From Harmothoe impar (Eukaryota; Annelida; Polychaeta; Phyllodocida; Polynoidae), in assembly GCA_947462335.1 (NCBI GenBank), contig OX381707.1:37995618-38059617 (forward strand): a DNA stretch of 64,000 bases. Reading direction: 5' to 3'. Both the position numbers and the translations under genes were made by a program. The notes under the pieces were generated by a model. That model was given only the letters and a program-made list of their open reading frames with translations, had not been told where the DNA came from and did not search any database. Positions 1-12,654 of this stretch are shown here, piece by piece (position 1 is the stretch's first letter; each line of letters begins with the position of its first letter).

Positions 1-2419
1 GCGGATGTAGGTAGATAGTTTCACACTCCACTAACCAAGCACCCCCCCCCCCCTCACTCACTCCCTACTTACAAACATCCCTACTTCCTATCTCTAAACT
101 GCACGCCAACCAACCAGCCAGCCAACCAACCTCCACACTACAGGCTGGGTAATGGGGCTTTACCCAAAACAGGGCGGAGCACCTGTAAAATCACCCCACC
201 CCCAATCAAAACAACAACAAAACAACAACTACTCACCCCTTGTTCCCCCCGTGAAGCGTTCCCTCTGTTATATTTCAGTATGGTAAAGCCCCTGTGTATT
301 CCAAACGTATATTCCAGTCGTTAAAGGTCCCTGTGGTCGGTAGGTGTGTGGTGGTAGCAGTCCGTGTGCTCAGGTAGTGAGGAGTGGTGGCAGACGACTT
401 CCAACCGGCCCGCCACAGGCAGGTAGGCACGGGCCCGTAGCACCCAGGTGGGCAGGTAGGTAGCTAGGTGGGTAGGCAGACTCCGACTCTGCTGTATAGG
501 TGCAGGAGGACTAGTCTTCTTCCACGGCACGCTCTGACGACGACCCGGTCCCCATGGAGTATAGTAGTATTACCCCAAGTCTCTCACTCCGACGTGCGCT
601 GCCGCTGCTTGAGGCGTGATGCCCCCACCACAGCCCGCTACTACCAGAGTCACGTGGGGGGATACTCAAGGATGGGGCAGCCAAGCATGTTGTGACGTCA
701 CACAGCCAGAGCTGGAAGACTGGGAGAGAAGTGTGCCTGCCTGCACCCATGTGGCCATATCTATGTGTGTATATATACATGTGTATACGATATAGGACTT
801 GAGGATATAAGGATCCCATGTATCATTTAAGTCCAGCACTGGGATGGAGACCTCGGTCCTGCACTCGGTATCAAGAGGGCACGTCACCTGCGTTCTCGGT
901 CATCAGGGAACGTTTACAAATGACATTACCACCTGGGGGTTTTAGGGGTTGCCGGGGGGAGTGACGAAACGTGTCACGGGTCGTAAATTTGTACAGACAA
1001 ATTTACCCCAAATGCAGTGATTGGGGGTGGCGCCAAAAGCTCCCAAAACAAGTGATTTCATTTCCGAACCTGAATTCCCCTCTAAAAGCACCCATTCCCC
1101 ACTGAATTAGGGATTTTTTTAAACGCCCGTTTCCCTTAAAATCCACAGTTGGGGATCATTGGTATGCCTATAGGTGCGAGGCTAGCCTCAGGTGTTGAAT
1201 CTTTGAGGTTTTTAATTGCGATTCATTACAAAGCATAAAAACAAATTGTGTGTTTTGTATTCAATTTATTTCCTTTTAATGGGTTGCTTCCTCATTCTTC
1301 TTCCCCAGGTCACAATATCCATTGAATTAGCATACCGGTATACATGCCCTACTTCAGTCCACATCAAGCCCGGGCTGTTTATTATGTTTTGAAGCTTTAT
1401 CTATAGGATAGACTAGGCAAACCTGTATACCACGTGCATGATCAGATAGAATGATGTGTATATGTGCATATATTTATGTTTGTAGGTTATCTTCCTTCTT
1501 CTACATTTATGTGCAAGGCATGATATCCATTAAGCTATAAACACATGTTTTTATTCCAGTGAAGAGGCACCAAAACAGCACTAGGCAATTTATTCGATAA
1601 CAAACCAATTGAAATTCAAATAGATTCGAATACTACAACAACTGCGCTTGAGTTGATGGTTACGACAGTCAATAAACACAATGTATTGATCATAAAATTT
1701 GTAATTAGGCTAGTCCCAGAGGTAAATGCAAATGGCTGTTTTGACCTTCTGTGCACTGAACACCCTATGGAATTCGAAGGTGGTCACTAGGACCAAATCT
1801 CTTTTTTTGAAAGTAGGTTTTGCACTTCATGTTTGAAGATCTTTGGCCAGGACACATTAGGTCACTCAATAAAAAAAAAGTCGTTTCTCATCACCGCGTG
1901 CATCATAAAATTCTTGATTTGGGGATTTTTTTTATAATTATTTTTTTGGATGAAAAAAGTTAAAATTGGAAAAAATATTGGCAAATTTGGGATCAAATTA
2001 AAGCTTTAATATGCTGTCAGTAATGCAGTCAACTAGGAATAACTTGCATTATAGCAACTTTTGCTGATCAATAAACTCTAAATTACTATGTATCCATGCA
2101 CTGAGTTAAAAAATAAATCTGAAAAAGAGAATTACATTTTTTTAAACGCCCTCGTCATGTTTTTGACTGCTTTGTGATGAGAAACAACCTTTTTAAATTG
2201 GCCTTATCATCTCTAAATGATCCTACATTGTATACTGTTCAAATGAATATAATAATAATACATATTGCCTTTCTATACTTTCCATTAAGCGTCACGGTAA
2301 TCTTCAACAGGGAATCATTTAATAGGGATGAGGGAGCTTGCTTTCTCGTAACAACGTTGTGTTCCTCTACTGGCTAGTGTGTTATTGGATAGAATAATAC
2401 GATTACAAGAAATGCATTA
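1..2419. other. Non-coding stretch, no gene seen
   Basis: I see no convincing coding sequence here. The stretch holds a poly-C run near 43-53, a short TG/TA-rich tract near 762-790 and otherwise AT-rich unique-looking DNA. Short open frames around 320-890 have no recognisable motif or splice context and look like chance. Confidence 0.5.
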
Positions 2420-2587
2420 CAGTGAGACCTCGATAATCCGACTACCCCTGTTTCAGAAAAAGATGCCCGGATCTTAGATATGTATTGAAGCATATTTATA
2501 TGCTTATGTATAGAACTGTCCCTGACAAACCAGTCGGATAATCGAGGGTGCCGGATTATTGAAGGCCGGATTATCGATGTCTCACTG
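2420..2587. mobile_element. pogo/Tigger-like MITE with TA duplication
   Basis: A 168 bp element bounded by terminal inverted repeats that start CAGTGAGACCTCGATAATCC on the left and read CAGTGAGACATCGATAATCC from the right. TA dinucleotides flank both ends (2418-2419 and 2588-2589). A TA target and CAGT..AACCTC-like ends resemble non-autonomous Tc1/mariner elements of the pogo/Tigger type. No transposase is encoded. The family assignment is inference from ends and target only. Confidence 0.75.
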
Positions 2588-2924
2588 TATACTTAGCTTC
2601 TGTGCATTGCATTTTTTACGCTAGGGCCCATTCTGACTCAATTTTTTCATGTAAAGTTCATAATAAATCACAGAATGGCTGCTAATGATGATATATTGTA
2701 CATTATAGTTTTAGAATTTATACTTTCACAGTAGTCGTCGTCTGTTACAAAATGATGAGATGTTATGAATGAGAAGTATGTGTACAACAAATGACTAACA
2801 TGTCATATTTAAAATAAAATAGTTTTTCCTTGCATAAAGCAGTCTGTGTAGCTGATTTAAAAGGTGAGAGGTCCCTATTGCAGTGTGCTTGTAGTTTCAT
2901 GAGTTCCAACGAGAGAACTGTAGT

Positions 2925-3175
2925 CCACTGTACATACACTGATAATAATGGACCTGGAAATGTTAGTCACTACAGACTACATTTCTATAGTCACATGAAT
3001 GTAGCAAAAACGACTATACCAAGCTAGTCACCTATGTCTATAGTAAGATAGTCATATAGTCAACCTATAGTCAGCCATTAAATCGGCTGAATTGTGCAAT
3101 ATAGTCAAGTGACTATGAATTTAATGGTTTCATGGTCTAAAGTAGTCACTATGACTGATAAATATAGTCAATCAT
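2925..3175. repeat. Cluster of TATAGTC/GACTATA motifs
   Basis: About nine copies of TATAGTC, TAGTCA or their reverse complement lie in about 250 bp, directly before the minisatellite. A second, sparser group lies at 5070-5180. It may be a degraded inverted-repeat element. No coding potential seen. Confidence 0.45.
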
Positions 3176-3199
3176 GAGAAATAAGGGAAACTTAAGTAC

Positions 3200-4390
3200 T
3201 GAAGGCAGGTCAAGGTTCAGCAGGGTAGACAAGGCTAGGATAATGCAGGGCAGGGGAAAGGCTAGGTTAAGGCAGGCCAAGGGACAAGCTAGGATAAGGC
3301 AGGGCAGGGGACAGGCTAGGATAAAGCAGGGCAGAGACAGACTAGGATTAGGCAAGGCAGGGGACACGCTAGGATGAGGCAGGCCAAGGGGACAGGAAAA
3401 GATGAGGCAGGGCAGGGGACAGGCTAAGATAAGGCAGAGCAGTGGACAGGCTAGGATAAAGCAGGGCAGAGACAGGCTAGGATAAGGCAGTGCAGGGGAC
3501 AGGCTAGGATGGGGCAGGGCACGGGACAGCCTAGGATAATGCAGGGCAGGGGACAGGCTAAGATAAAGCAGGGCAGGGACAAGCTAGACTGAGGCAGGGT
3601 AAGAGACAGGCTAGGATGAGGCAGGACAGGTGACAGGTTAGAATAAGGCAGGACAGGGGACAAGCAAGAATAAGGCAGGCCAGGGGACAAGCTAGGATAA
3701 GGCAAGGCAGGGGACAGGCTAGGATAAGGCAGAGCAGGTGACAGGCTAGGATGAGGCAGGGCAGGGGACAGGCTAGGATGAGGCAGGACAGGGGACAGGC
3801 TAAGATAAGGCAGGGCAGGGGACAGGCTATGATAAAGCAGGGCAGAGACAGGCTAGGATAATGCAGTGCATGGGCCATGCTAGGATGAGGCAGGGCAGGT
3901 GACAGGCTAGAATAAGCCAGGACAGTGGACAAGCTGGGATAAGGCAGGCCAGGGGACAAGCTAGGATAAGGCAAGGCAGGTGACAGGCTAGAATAAGCCA
4001 GGACAGTGGACAAGCTGGGATAAGGCAGGCCAGGGGACAAGCTAGGATAAGGCAAGGCAGAGGACAGGCTAGGATAAGGCAGAGCAGGTGACAGGCTAGG
4101 ATAAGGCAGGCCAGGGGACAAGCTAGGATAAGGGTGGGCAGGTGACAGGCCAGGATAAAGCAGGGCAGGGACAGGCTAGGATAAGGCAGGGCAGGGGACA
4201 TGCTAGGATAGGGCAGGGACAGGCTAGGATGAGGCAGGGCAGGGGACAGGCTAGGATAAGGCAGGGCAGGGGACAGGCTAGGATAAGGCAGGCCAGGGGA
4301 CAAGCTTGGATAAGGGAGGCCAGGGGACAAGCTAGGATAAGACAGGCCAGGGGACAGGCTAGGATAAGTCAGAGCAGGTGACAGGCTCCT
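3200..4390. repeat. 27-28 bp minisatellite, about 1.2 kb
   Basis: Roughly 40 tandem copies of a G-rich unit built from GGCTAGGATAAGGCAGGGCA plus GGGGACA, with point variation and occasional shortened units. Long open frames on both strands here (for example repeating L-A-C-P-L-P-C-L-I) are products of the repeat and not genes. Confidence 0.95.
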
Positions 4391-4596
4391 GTGTAGGCCT
4401 ATCATGCTCTGTCAGTCTAGACATACACTGTTCATGTATGTCTATGTGATCGAAATTGGAACAAATTACCATGATAACTCTATCAAACATGATAACTCAT
4501 GCACCCTATAACATCTTAAGTTGCCATAGTCAACTGTAACATAACTTATAACAAGCAGGGATATCCATAGAACAGTGGTTTGGGGGAGGATATGCC

Positions 4597-4820
4597 TACC
4601 GTAAATTCTCGCGTAGAAGCCGCGGCTTGTACGCGAGTCAGACTCAGCTTTCTTTTGATACCAAACATGCCTATATAGGGTGCGGCTTATACGAGAGTTT
4701 TTATTTGTATACTACAGTGCCAAAATCGCAATATTCAGACCCCCTCTGCCTTATATAATTTGTCAAAGTTAGGGGTGCGGCTTATACGCGAGTTAGGCTT
4801 ATACGCGAGAATTTACGGTA
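4597..4820. mobile_element. Short TIR element (MITE), CCGTAAATTCTCGCGTA ends
   Basis: Inverted termini TACCGTAAATTCTCGCGTA at the left and its reverse complement at the right enclose about 220 bp. The body repeats the motif GCGGCTTATACGCGAG three times in mixed orientation. The likely target duplication is TA. It is non-coding. Confidence 0.75.
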
Positions 4821-4904
4821 CCTGAAGTCCACTGACCATTCAAATTTGAATCCTAACTGTTTCCTGTGCACACATTCCTGTGACATCATCAATTTGTGTG
4901 ATCA

Positions 4905-5062
4905 AGGGGCGTGGCAACCAGGGGGGGTGGGGGGGACATGTCCCCCCCCCCACTTTTGACCAACCCCAAAAAAGGTCAAACCAAAAAGGTCAGGTAAAAA
5001 GGGGTCAAAAGGGTCAAAATACCCCTCAGCCCCCCTACTTTAAAACTGCTTGCCACGCCCCT
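4905..5062. mobile_element. Short TIR element with poly-G/poly-C body
   Basis: Perfect 13 bp inverted termini AGGGGCGTGGCAA (4905-4917) and TTGCCACGCCCCT (5050-5062) flank a body with a GGGGGGGTGGGGGGG run, a poly-C run and repeated AAAGGTCAAA motifs. It is non-coding and its family is unknown. Confidence 0.65.
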
Positions 5063-5511
5063 GTGATCCACATATAGTCACTCCTGACTATCTTTATGAC
5101 TAATATGTAACCAAGTTTTATAGTTCCCTGACTACGGGGGTCAAAATATGATGGTATAGTCAGTACTGACCAAAAAGGTGCACATGAATGGAATGTAGCA
5201 AGGGGACTTTTTTGTTTACATCCTGTCATTAGGGTCGTCATATTAATCACATACTTGGGGGAGGATATGCGAGGCTGGGCTATAAAGTCATGATGGTGAC
5301 CATGCGCATGGGTCACCTTTTGCCTTTTTCCTCAATAAAAAATCACATTGCTGCCAAGGCACTTTGCATGCTTCTTTTCTGTATGAGGGTTCTCTGTTAG
5401 GCAGCTCAGCCTCTAAACAACTCGCTAGACATCCCTGCACTGGAGCCAATGTAGCGAAATGTGAATGTAGGGAAATCAAACTATACTTCCCATTGCTAGC
5501 ATATTCCACAA

Positions 5512-5810
5512 AGGGACTTAGCCCACACAGAGAGAAGAAACAGCGTCAAAAGGGAGTCTAGGTTGCCTACAAAATTACTCCATTCTTTGGGGGTGACTCT
5601 CTGGCTGACATAAGGGAGTCACCTGGGGAAGTCATAGGATCCAGAGAGCTGTATGACTCCCCCAGGTGACTCCCTTAGGTAAGCTAGAGAGTCACCTTGG
5701 CTCCCTTAGGTGACCTTGACCCCCCCTGAGAGGGGGGTCATTCTGGAGGCAACCTGGACTCCCTTTTGACGCTGTTTCTTCTCTCTGTGCAGGGGTCCAC
5801 CTAAGTCCTT
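5512..5810. mobile_element. Foldback element with 43 bp inverted arms
   Basis: Arms at 5526-5568 and 5747-5789 are inverted copies of each other with about one mismatch (core GAGAAGAAACAGCGTCAAAA). Weaker inverted matches (GGGACTTAG/CTAAGTCC) extend the ends to 5512 and 5810. A second nested inverted repeat around GGGAGTCACCT/AGGTGACTCCC lies inside. The element is palindromic and non-coding. Confidence 0.7.
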
Positions 5811-7010
5811 TTCATTTGTAACACGATTCTACACCTCAGTATAGTTATATCCTGTGTATACTGATCAACCAGAAACACGCGATGCATCTAGAAGGACACA
5901 TTTTGAAACGGTGCATGTGTATTCTACAGTGGTTGACCACCTGCTTTCGTTCTAAGCACCGACCTTGTTTTCTAATGAGGGCGTATCATTATTGTGCTCA
6001 TTCACTGGTAGAGCTCATGGCGTGTGCGATAACATGACTGTATCCAATATTTCCTATGTCTAATTGCCAATCGGACAGGCAATATGAAAAGTAATTTCCC
6101 ATGAGTTCCATTGTCTAATAAGATGTTGAACTCTTGAATAGTCCTGGGGTATACCTGTTTCATTTGTGATATGCTCTCGTGTGACGTAACAGTTTCCTAA
6201 TAACTAATCGAGAAACTGATATAAATCAATTGGTGAGGCCGCACAAAAGACTCATTTAGAGGTGCTTTGCAAAGAGTTAGTCAGGCAATCCGTGCATGCC
6301 TATATAGATGCCATTATTGGTATCAAAAGTCACATTCCTTACCAGGTGTAAAGATTATATTATTCAGTAATGAATGAGCTGCGTCATCATGCACCGTCAG
6401 AACTATCCCTGCCTTAAGATTTAAGATACCTGTACAAGATTCGCAGTTGTGAGTAGAGCAGGTAAAATGCCACATCATACATAAGCGTCTAAGATGTTTC
6501 CAGGGGTTTCTGAGTTTGTTTCCCAAAAGGTTGGGGGGGGGGGGCAAAGCATACCCCCCCCACACACACACACAACTGTAATAGTTGGAGGGGGGTGGGC
6601 CAGCCAGATCAACCACACAGTTTTTCTTACGGTTTGGCAACTGGCGAATTATCAAGGAATCTAGATAGAAAACAGTAAAACAATGATTTCCCCTATACCG
6701 AGTCTGATTAGGAGGTGGGGGAGTATACGTGAACCATACACGCCCATCAGACATAGCTCCATAGGCTATTCTCAACCAGAATTATTCAATACCTCTGATT
6801 AATTACACGCTGGTATCTGGTAATCAGAGCAGCCCCTTCTATATCCTGCGGTTAGCGTAACCCGCACGTCTGGTACTCTCCTCCCTTAGAAATCACTTAG
6901 CCACTTCCGGTTGCACCCTGTCCATCTCCTTTCAAGAAGAGTTGAATGTGTCTACCTGCACGTGATAGACAGTGGTGCGCCAAGGGCCTACTCTACCACC
7001 CTCCTCAGTC
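5811..7010. other. Non-coding stretch
   Basis: AT-rich DNA with a poly-G run, a poly-C run and a CA repeat near 6530-6575. I see no gene-like structure. Confidence 0.45.
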
Positions 7011-7013
7011 TAA

Positions 7014-7244
7014 CCCTTTAAGGACCACGGGGTGCTTTATTGTGCTATGTCTTTAGTTGGCATGATGCATACATGGGGAGCCTGACGCGGCCAGGACTGT
7101 GTTCACGCATCATGCTATAGGCTCTATTGACTCTGTATGGCCGGCATGATGCTTGAATGCAGCACTTGGAGTTGATCGCCAGGGGTACGCCCATGCATCA
7201 TGACGACCAGGGTGTAGTGCATCAAAACACTGTGCGGCATTTAA
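7014..7244. mobile_element. Member of the TTAA/CCCTTTAA MITE family
   Basis: Starts CCCTTTAAGG after TAA and ends near CATTTAAAGG. The body carries the family's signature blocks GGCATGATGC, GAATGCAGC and CATGCATCATGACGACC. At least six relatives lie in this window. Ends and internal order are best preserved in the copies at 38740 and 43668. Confidence 0.6.
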
Positions 7245-8444
7245 AGGTCTAAAGTGTTCCCTGGGCAGCCTTCCAAAGCCCTCTGTTTTCACTTAGACTC
7301 ATCTCCCAAACTGAACACTGACAATTGAAACCACCGCCCTCACATACTAAAAATTACTTAAAATCTCGTTTTAATATACACTTTTCTATAGTTCTTTTTT
7401 TTTTTTCACTGTATTTGTTCCAAGAACATGCGTAGAGGGACGATGCTGTGCTTCTGCCGTAAATTCAAAAGGTTAGCATCACTACAGTCAATGAGTCTCT
7501 GCTAAAGTAGAGCAAATAGGCTATAAGAAGGACATTGTATGTCTCTGAGTAGAGAGATGGGTTAATTGGGTATTCATATACTGTTACGGTAGCATCTGAG
7601 AGTGTATGATGTAAGAAGGAGATATCCTCACTCTGTGGGTTCCCACCAACAGGATGAGCACTCACCGCTAGATGACGCTATACTGTTGCCTACCACACAG
7701 ATAATCTTTGAACTCCAGAATTTAGTCGACAGCGACGAACCTGGTTAGTCATTTTTTGGCTCCCTATACGACTAACCCATTGGTTAGTTTGTCATATTTT
7801 GTTTTAACTTTAATGGTCATTTTTGAATATCAGCTCGTCATTCTGACCAATATCCCCTATGGCTAACCTGGGGTATCCGGTACAGACTAAGGCGTGGGGG
7901 CATTTAGATTATCGGTGCAGTGCTTTTAGAACACTCCCCGATTTGAGACTGGCCTGTAGCAAAACATAAAAATTGTATTTGGACTACATGTAATAGGAGC
8001 CATATATATTGGTAAATAATGTTTACCGCGCGGGCCTGCTCAGAAATAAATAGACGAGGGTTCACAAGTATAGATCCCCTCTGATGGTTATTTCACGAGG
8101 CAAAGCCAAGGGACATAACTCTCAGCACAGGGAACTATACGAGGGCTCGTTTGAGTTTATTTCATGTCATTTTAAACAGTATTCGCCAAAATCCACTTAA
8201 TTGATCTGAAAAGGCTTTTTATGTAGTGATTAAACGAACAATTTTTATGATTTAACGGCTGTAAAATACGGGAGAGGGTGATTTAAAAGGGGTGTGGACT
8301 TCCTTGCTGGTTAAGTCAATGGGACTGACATATTCACCGTGAAATGAAGACATCACCTGGTAACAGTATTATCCGATCGGCGCCTATCTAAAGACCGGTG
8401 CTCATACGGGGTAATATGGTACATGTAGCTATGCCTGTGAAGTG
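7245..8444. other. Non-coding stretch
   Basis: AT-rich DNA without recognisable repeats apart from several GGTTAGT/ACTAACC motifs in mixed orientation near 7735-7870. No gene seen. Confidence 0.4.
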
Positions 8445-8900
8445 CACTGCAAAAAGTTGGTTGCCATTTTTGTAGGTGTACAGTATAGATTCTACTATAG
8501 GTGTACAGTTTGTTGTAGTGTAAAATAGGAAAGAGTAAGGCCAACTTGAAGTGCAGTACAGTTCTGATTATATTTCCAACATCACACAGTATATATGCAA
8601 TTACATCGAAGTACATGCAGCAGCCTCAGTGTGGCTGCTGCTGACCCTTGACCAATCAGCAGTACCCCTGCTACCCCCCTCCCCTCTGCCCAGAGCTGCT
8701 CATGAGCTCTCCCCCTGGTGGTCAGTGCATCATCCTGAGCATGCACAATTATAGGCATGCTCACTGACCACCATCACCAGCTCAGAATATACACATAGAT
8801 CTATGTATACATGCCTCTTCCACCCCCTCCCTTGCACACACATCCACACACATGTATTTACCTTCCCCCCTAACTCTATACAGGAGGATCATATTCTACA
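8445..8900. mobile_element. TIR element copy A: left terminus plus 384 bp duplicate
   Basis: The left end CACTGCAAAAAGTTGG resembles the inverted right end of copy B (CACTGTAAATAGTTAG). Positions 8517-8900 recur, as far as I can see base for base, at 13191-13574 in direct orientation. Copy A has the left terminus only and copy B the right terminus only. It is non-coding and probably a non-autonomous DNA transposon, split or internally duplicated. Confidence 0.75.
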
Positions 8901-8932
8901 CACCTTCCCCCCCAAGATTCATGCATATGAAT

Positions 8933-8963
8933 TACAATTATGAATAAGTCATTCATAATTGTA
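8933..8963. other. Short perfect hairpin
   Basis: Arms TACAATTATGAAT (8933-8945) and ATTCATAATTGTA (8951-8963) with a 5 base loop. Its role is unknown. Confidence 0.6.
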
Positions 8964-9096
8964 AATAGCATGACTCCCACCTGGTCAAGTGAGAGATGCT
9001 AGGAACCCCTGTAGGGCACATAATAAAACAAGTTATTACAACTCAGTATGATAATAGACCAATGTATATGCAGTTTGCACCCCACCCTCCAACCAC

Positions 9097-9230
9097 TCTA
9101 CCGGTTACGCCCGTTCTACCGGTTACGCCCGTGCTACCCGTCACGCCTGTTCTACCCGTCACGCCCATTCTACCCGTCACGCCCGTTCTGCCCGTCACGC
9201 CCGCTCTACCGGTCACGCCCGTTACAACCA
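9097..9230. repeat. 18 bp tandem repeat
   Basis: About seven copies of CTACCGGTTACGCCCGTT with variants. The 18 bp period keeps an open frame reading L-P-V-T-P-V repeatedly, which is probably a by-product. No flanking gene structure supports translation. Confidence 0.9.
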
Positions 9231-9286
9231 TTGTACTACGATTGATTCCGGGAGAAGGGTTGATCCGCCAACCCTCCCCCGGTTTC

Positions 9287-9501
9287 ACTAAACTAATCCC
9301 TCCGCCCCCCCAGACACCCAAGGTGAAACCGCGGCCCTACCATCCTACACAACGGAATGTGGGTAGGTCCATAGTGTCTCCCCCTTGGAGTCCAAGGCCC
9401 ACCCAGCCCCCTCCAGCAATGCCGCGTTCCCACCATCCTACACACCTGTGGTGTGGGTGAGTCCATAGTGCCTTACTCTTGGAGCCTGGTGAGATATTCC
9501 A
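9287..9501. repeat. About 200 bp duplicate, copy 1
   Basis: The block beginning near AATCCCTCCGCCCCCCCAGA and ending near CTTACTCTTGGAG recurs with small differences at 10282-10483. The two copies bracket the 86 bp array, so the array and its borders were probably duplicated together. Confidence 0.8.
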
Positions 9502-9829
9502 ACTGCCCCCTTTTTCCAGAACACCATAACAGTGTCAGTTCCCTGACCCCAGCGCCCATAACATCATAGCTGTGTCCGTGCCCTATAACTTATTGTCTTG
9601 ATTAGACGTAATTAATTGCAATTTAAATTTTAGATTTTTTATTTTTATTTTTAAGGATTGTTATGTTATTGAATTTGGTCAGAGGGTATATATATAGTGG
9701 TTAATCATCTTTATGATTACCCCCTTCCCCCTTTAACTTTTGCCCTATACCCCCACCCCTAGTTATACAAGCCATACCCCAGTGCTGCTTTGGGCAGAAC
9801 ATTAATATTCCTGACCACCTGCATCCCTT

Positions 9830-10280
9830 TGCCTGGCACAAATCTCTCTCTCAGTGCCTGGCACTACCATTCCCTCGGGCCACCTTCCCAACTCTCTCTC
9901 TCAGAGAAGGCCCCCTGCTCGACACAAACCTCTCTCTCAGTGCCTGGCGCTACCATTCCCTCGGACCACCTTCCCAACTCTCTCTCTCAGAGAAGGCCCC
10001 CTGCTCGACACAAACCTCTCTCTTAGTGCCTGGCGCTACCATTCCCTCGGACCACCTTCCCAACTCTCTCTCTCAGAGAAGGCCCCCTGCTCGACACAAA
10101 CCTCTCTCTCAGTGCCTGGCGCTACCATTCCCTCGGACCACCTTCCCAACTCTCTCTCTCAGAGAAGGCCCCCTGCTCGACACAAACCTCTCTCTCAGTG
10201 CCTGGCGCTACCATTCCCTCGGACCACCTTTCCAACTCTCTCTCTCTCCGAGAAGGCCTCCTGCTCGACACAAACCGTTC
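9830..10280. repeat. 86 bp tandem repeat, five copies
   Basis: The unit contains TGCCTGGCGCTACCATTCCC, TTCCCAACTCTCTCTCTCAG and GGCCCCCTGCTCGACACAAA. Unit starts at 9855, 9941, 10027, 10113 and 10199 give an exact 86 bp period. The last copy is slightly changed. Near-identity suggests recent homogenisation. Confidence 0.95.
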
Positions 10281-10281
10281 C

Positions 10282-10483
10282 ACTACACTAATCCCTCCGC
10301 CCCCCCAGACACCCAAGGTGAAACCGCAGCCCTACCATCCTACACAACCGAGTGTGGGTAGGTCCATAGTGTCTCCCCCTTAGAGTCCAAGGCCCACCCA
10401 ATGCCGCGTCCCCACCATCCTACACACCTGTGGTGTGGGTGAGTCCATAGTGCCTTACTCTTGGAGTCTGGTGACATATTCCA
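10282..10483. repeat. About 200 bp duplicate, copy 2
   Basis: Second copy of the block at 9287-9501 in the same orientation, lacking about a dozen bases around the CCCAGCCCCCTCC segment of copy 1. It is followed by GGTTGATCCGCCAACCC, which in copy 1 lies upstream, so the basic unit is longer and permuted. Confidence 0.8.
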
Positions 10484-10566
10484 TGCGGGTGCGTATGTGG
10501 CTGGGGGGTTGATCCGCCAACCCCCCTCCCTTTTTTCCAATCCCCTCCATCCTTCTACCTAGGCCT

Positions 10567-11216
10567 ATAACCCAAACCTTCCATCACGCATACAGCAGTG
10601 GCAGAAGCTAACCCTGATAACCCAAACATCCCATCACACATACAGCAGTGACAGAAGCTAACCCTGATAACCCAAACCTCCCATCACGCATACAGCAGTG
10701 ACAGAAGCTAACCCTGATAACCCAAAACCTCCTATCACGCATACAGGAGTGACAGAAGCTAACCCTGATAACCCAAAACCTCCTATCACGCATACATCAG
10801 TGACAGAAGCTAAATAACCATACCCAAAACTCCTATCACGCATATAGCAGTGACAGAAGCTAACCCTGATAACCCAAAACCTCCTATCACGCATACAGCA
10901 GTGACAGAAGCTAAATAACCATACCCAAAACTCCTATCACGCATATAGCAGTGATTAGAGACCAAATACCAATAATCCAACCTCACGCATACAGCAGTAA
11001 TAGAAGTTAAATAACAATACCCCAGCCTCCTATCACGAATACAGCAGTAATAGAAGTTAAATAACAATACCCCAGCCTCCTATCACGAATACAGCAGTAA
11101 TAGAAGTTAAATAACAATACCCCAGCCTCCTATCACGAATACAGCAGTAATAGAAGTTAAATAACAATACCCCAGCCTCCTATCACGGATACAGCAGTAA
11201 GAGAAGTTAAATACCC
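10567..11216. repeat. About 50 bp tandem repeat array
   Basis: About a dozen copies of a unit with CCTCCCATCACGCATACAGC and AGTGACAGAAGCTAA. Towards the right it becomes a second, homogeneous subtype with AATAGAAGTTAAATAACAAT. Two further diverged copies lie at 11435-11540. Confidence 0.9.
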
Positions 11217-12654
11217 ACACCCCAACTTCATATCATAAAACTATGTCTGCCATGTTACATCTGTCAGTACCAGGGGTAGCTCTCTCCCTGTACTACTATA
11301 CCCTCTAGAACGACCAGTTGCACCCCCATACCCCCAGTGATGCCCACAGCAAAACCCCACACTCCTATACAATTATCTATGCCCTATATATTTATAACCT
11401 CATATCTACCCCATACCTACATCTGACCCTATACCTCCCATCACGCATATAGCAGTGACAAGAGGCTAACTACCAATAACCCTACCTCCCATCACACATA
11501 TAGCAGTGACAAGAGACTAAATATCAATAACCCTACCTATAAAGCACCCCCCTTATACCATGTCTGCTAATACCATGGTGGCTCTCTCTTTTTACTACAT
11601 TAACCCAGAAAGCGACCATTTGCACCCCCATTCACCTCAGTGATACCCACTGTAATGTTTAGCACCCCCACTCCTTTACATTTGAAATGTGCTGTCCTCC
11701 CACCAGGGTGCCAAGATTTACCAACCCCATCCCTCCTTCACCCACTGAATCTATTACCACTAAAACCCCCTACCTGTCCTGACTAGGATCTCCCCAATGT
11801 TAATATACCCCAGCCCATCTGGACATGCATCTCACCTCAATGACCATGTGGAAATACATCCTGCCATACCCCCTTCCTTAATCTCTCCATAATCCCTTCC
11901 TGACTTATCCCGCTCCTAATCTCCTTCCCACCCCATGCGATCCCTGCTTGTATATGTACATGTGTTTATCCAGTACCACACGTGCACATGTCTTTTCTCC
12001 TTCCTCCTCCTTCCCACATCCAATACGTGACCAAATTATACCAGCTCTACCCAAATTGAACATACAAATCACAGCCCGTAGGTAACCTTAATATATTTTG
12101 GTTGAATTCCCAGGCATGCACACACACACACACATCAATGTACAAATTCTCTATGCTCCAAAACATTGATAACATAGTACTTTAGAGTGTCAGCAATTCG
12201 CTTAAATACCCATGTTCCAATACACCCAGTCACAAATATCTCGTTTTCCAATACTCCCAGTTAACCAACCCTCTGTGTATACCGTGTACAGTAGTACAGT
12301 ACCAATACATGCACAGTTAAACAGCTATACACATGTACCCGAATCGTGCACTCAACATTATGATTATTTCTTATGAAACGTTCCTGTACATGTATACATG
12401 TTTGTGAGTCCAGAATATGAGTTCTTGTAACATTAATAGTTCTTCCTGCCAGTGTCATATAACAATCTCTAATAGCACAGCCAAGAGTTCCAGATACCCT
12501 CTCCTTGGTATTAGATCTTCCATTGATATATAATTGTCATTCCCATCTTGTCCTGATAGAACGTGAAGGCCTCTTACCAGCTCCTACCAGCTCTTATCAG
12601 CTCTGATATATGTAAAGACATCTCACCAACTCCTGACGTCCTCTGATACACAAT
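11217..12654. other. Non-coding stretch rich in C and CA
   Basis: Pyrimidine-rich DNA with two diverged copies of the preceding 50 bp unit, a short CA repeat near 12120 and no gene-like open frame. Confidence 0.4.

Noticed and set aside
3149..4405. Long open frames on both strands in the minisatellite
   Set aside because: They follow from a 27-28 bp repeat lacking stops and have no gene context.
8996..9460. 154 aa frame with P-V-T-P-V repeats
   Set aside because: Produced by the 18 bp tandem repeat; no splice or promoter evidence.
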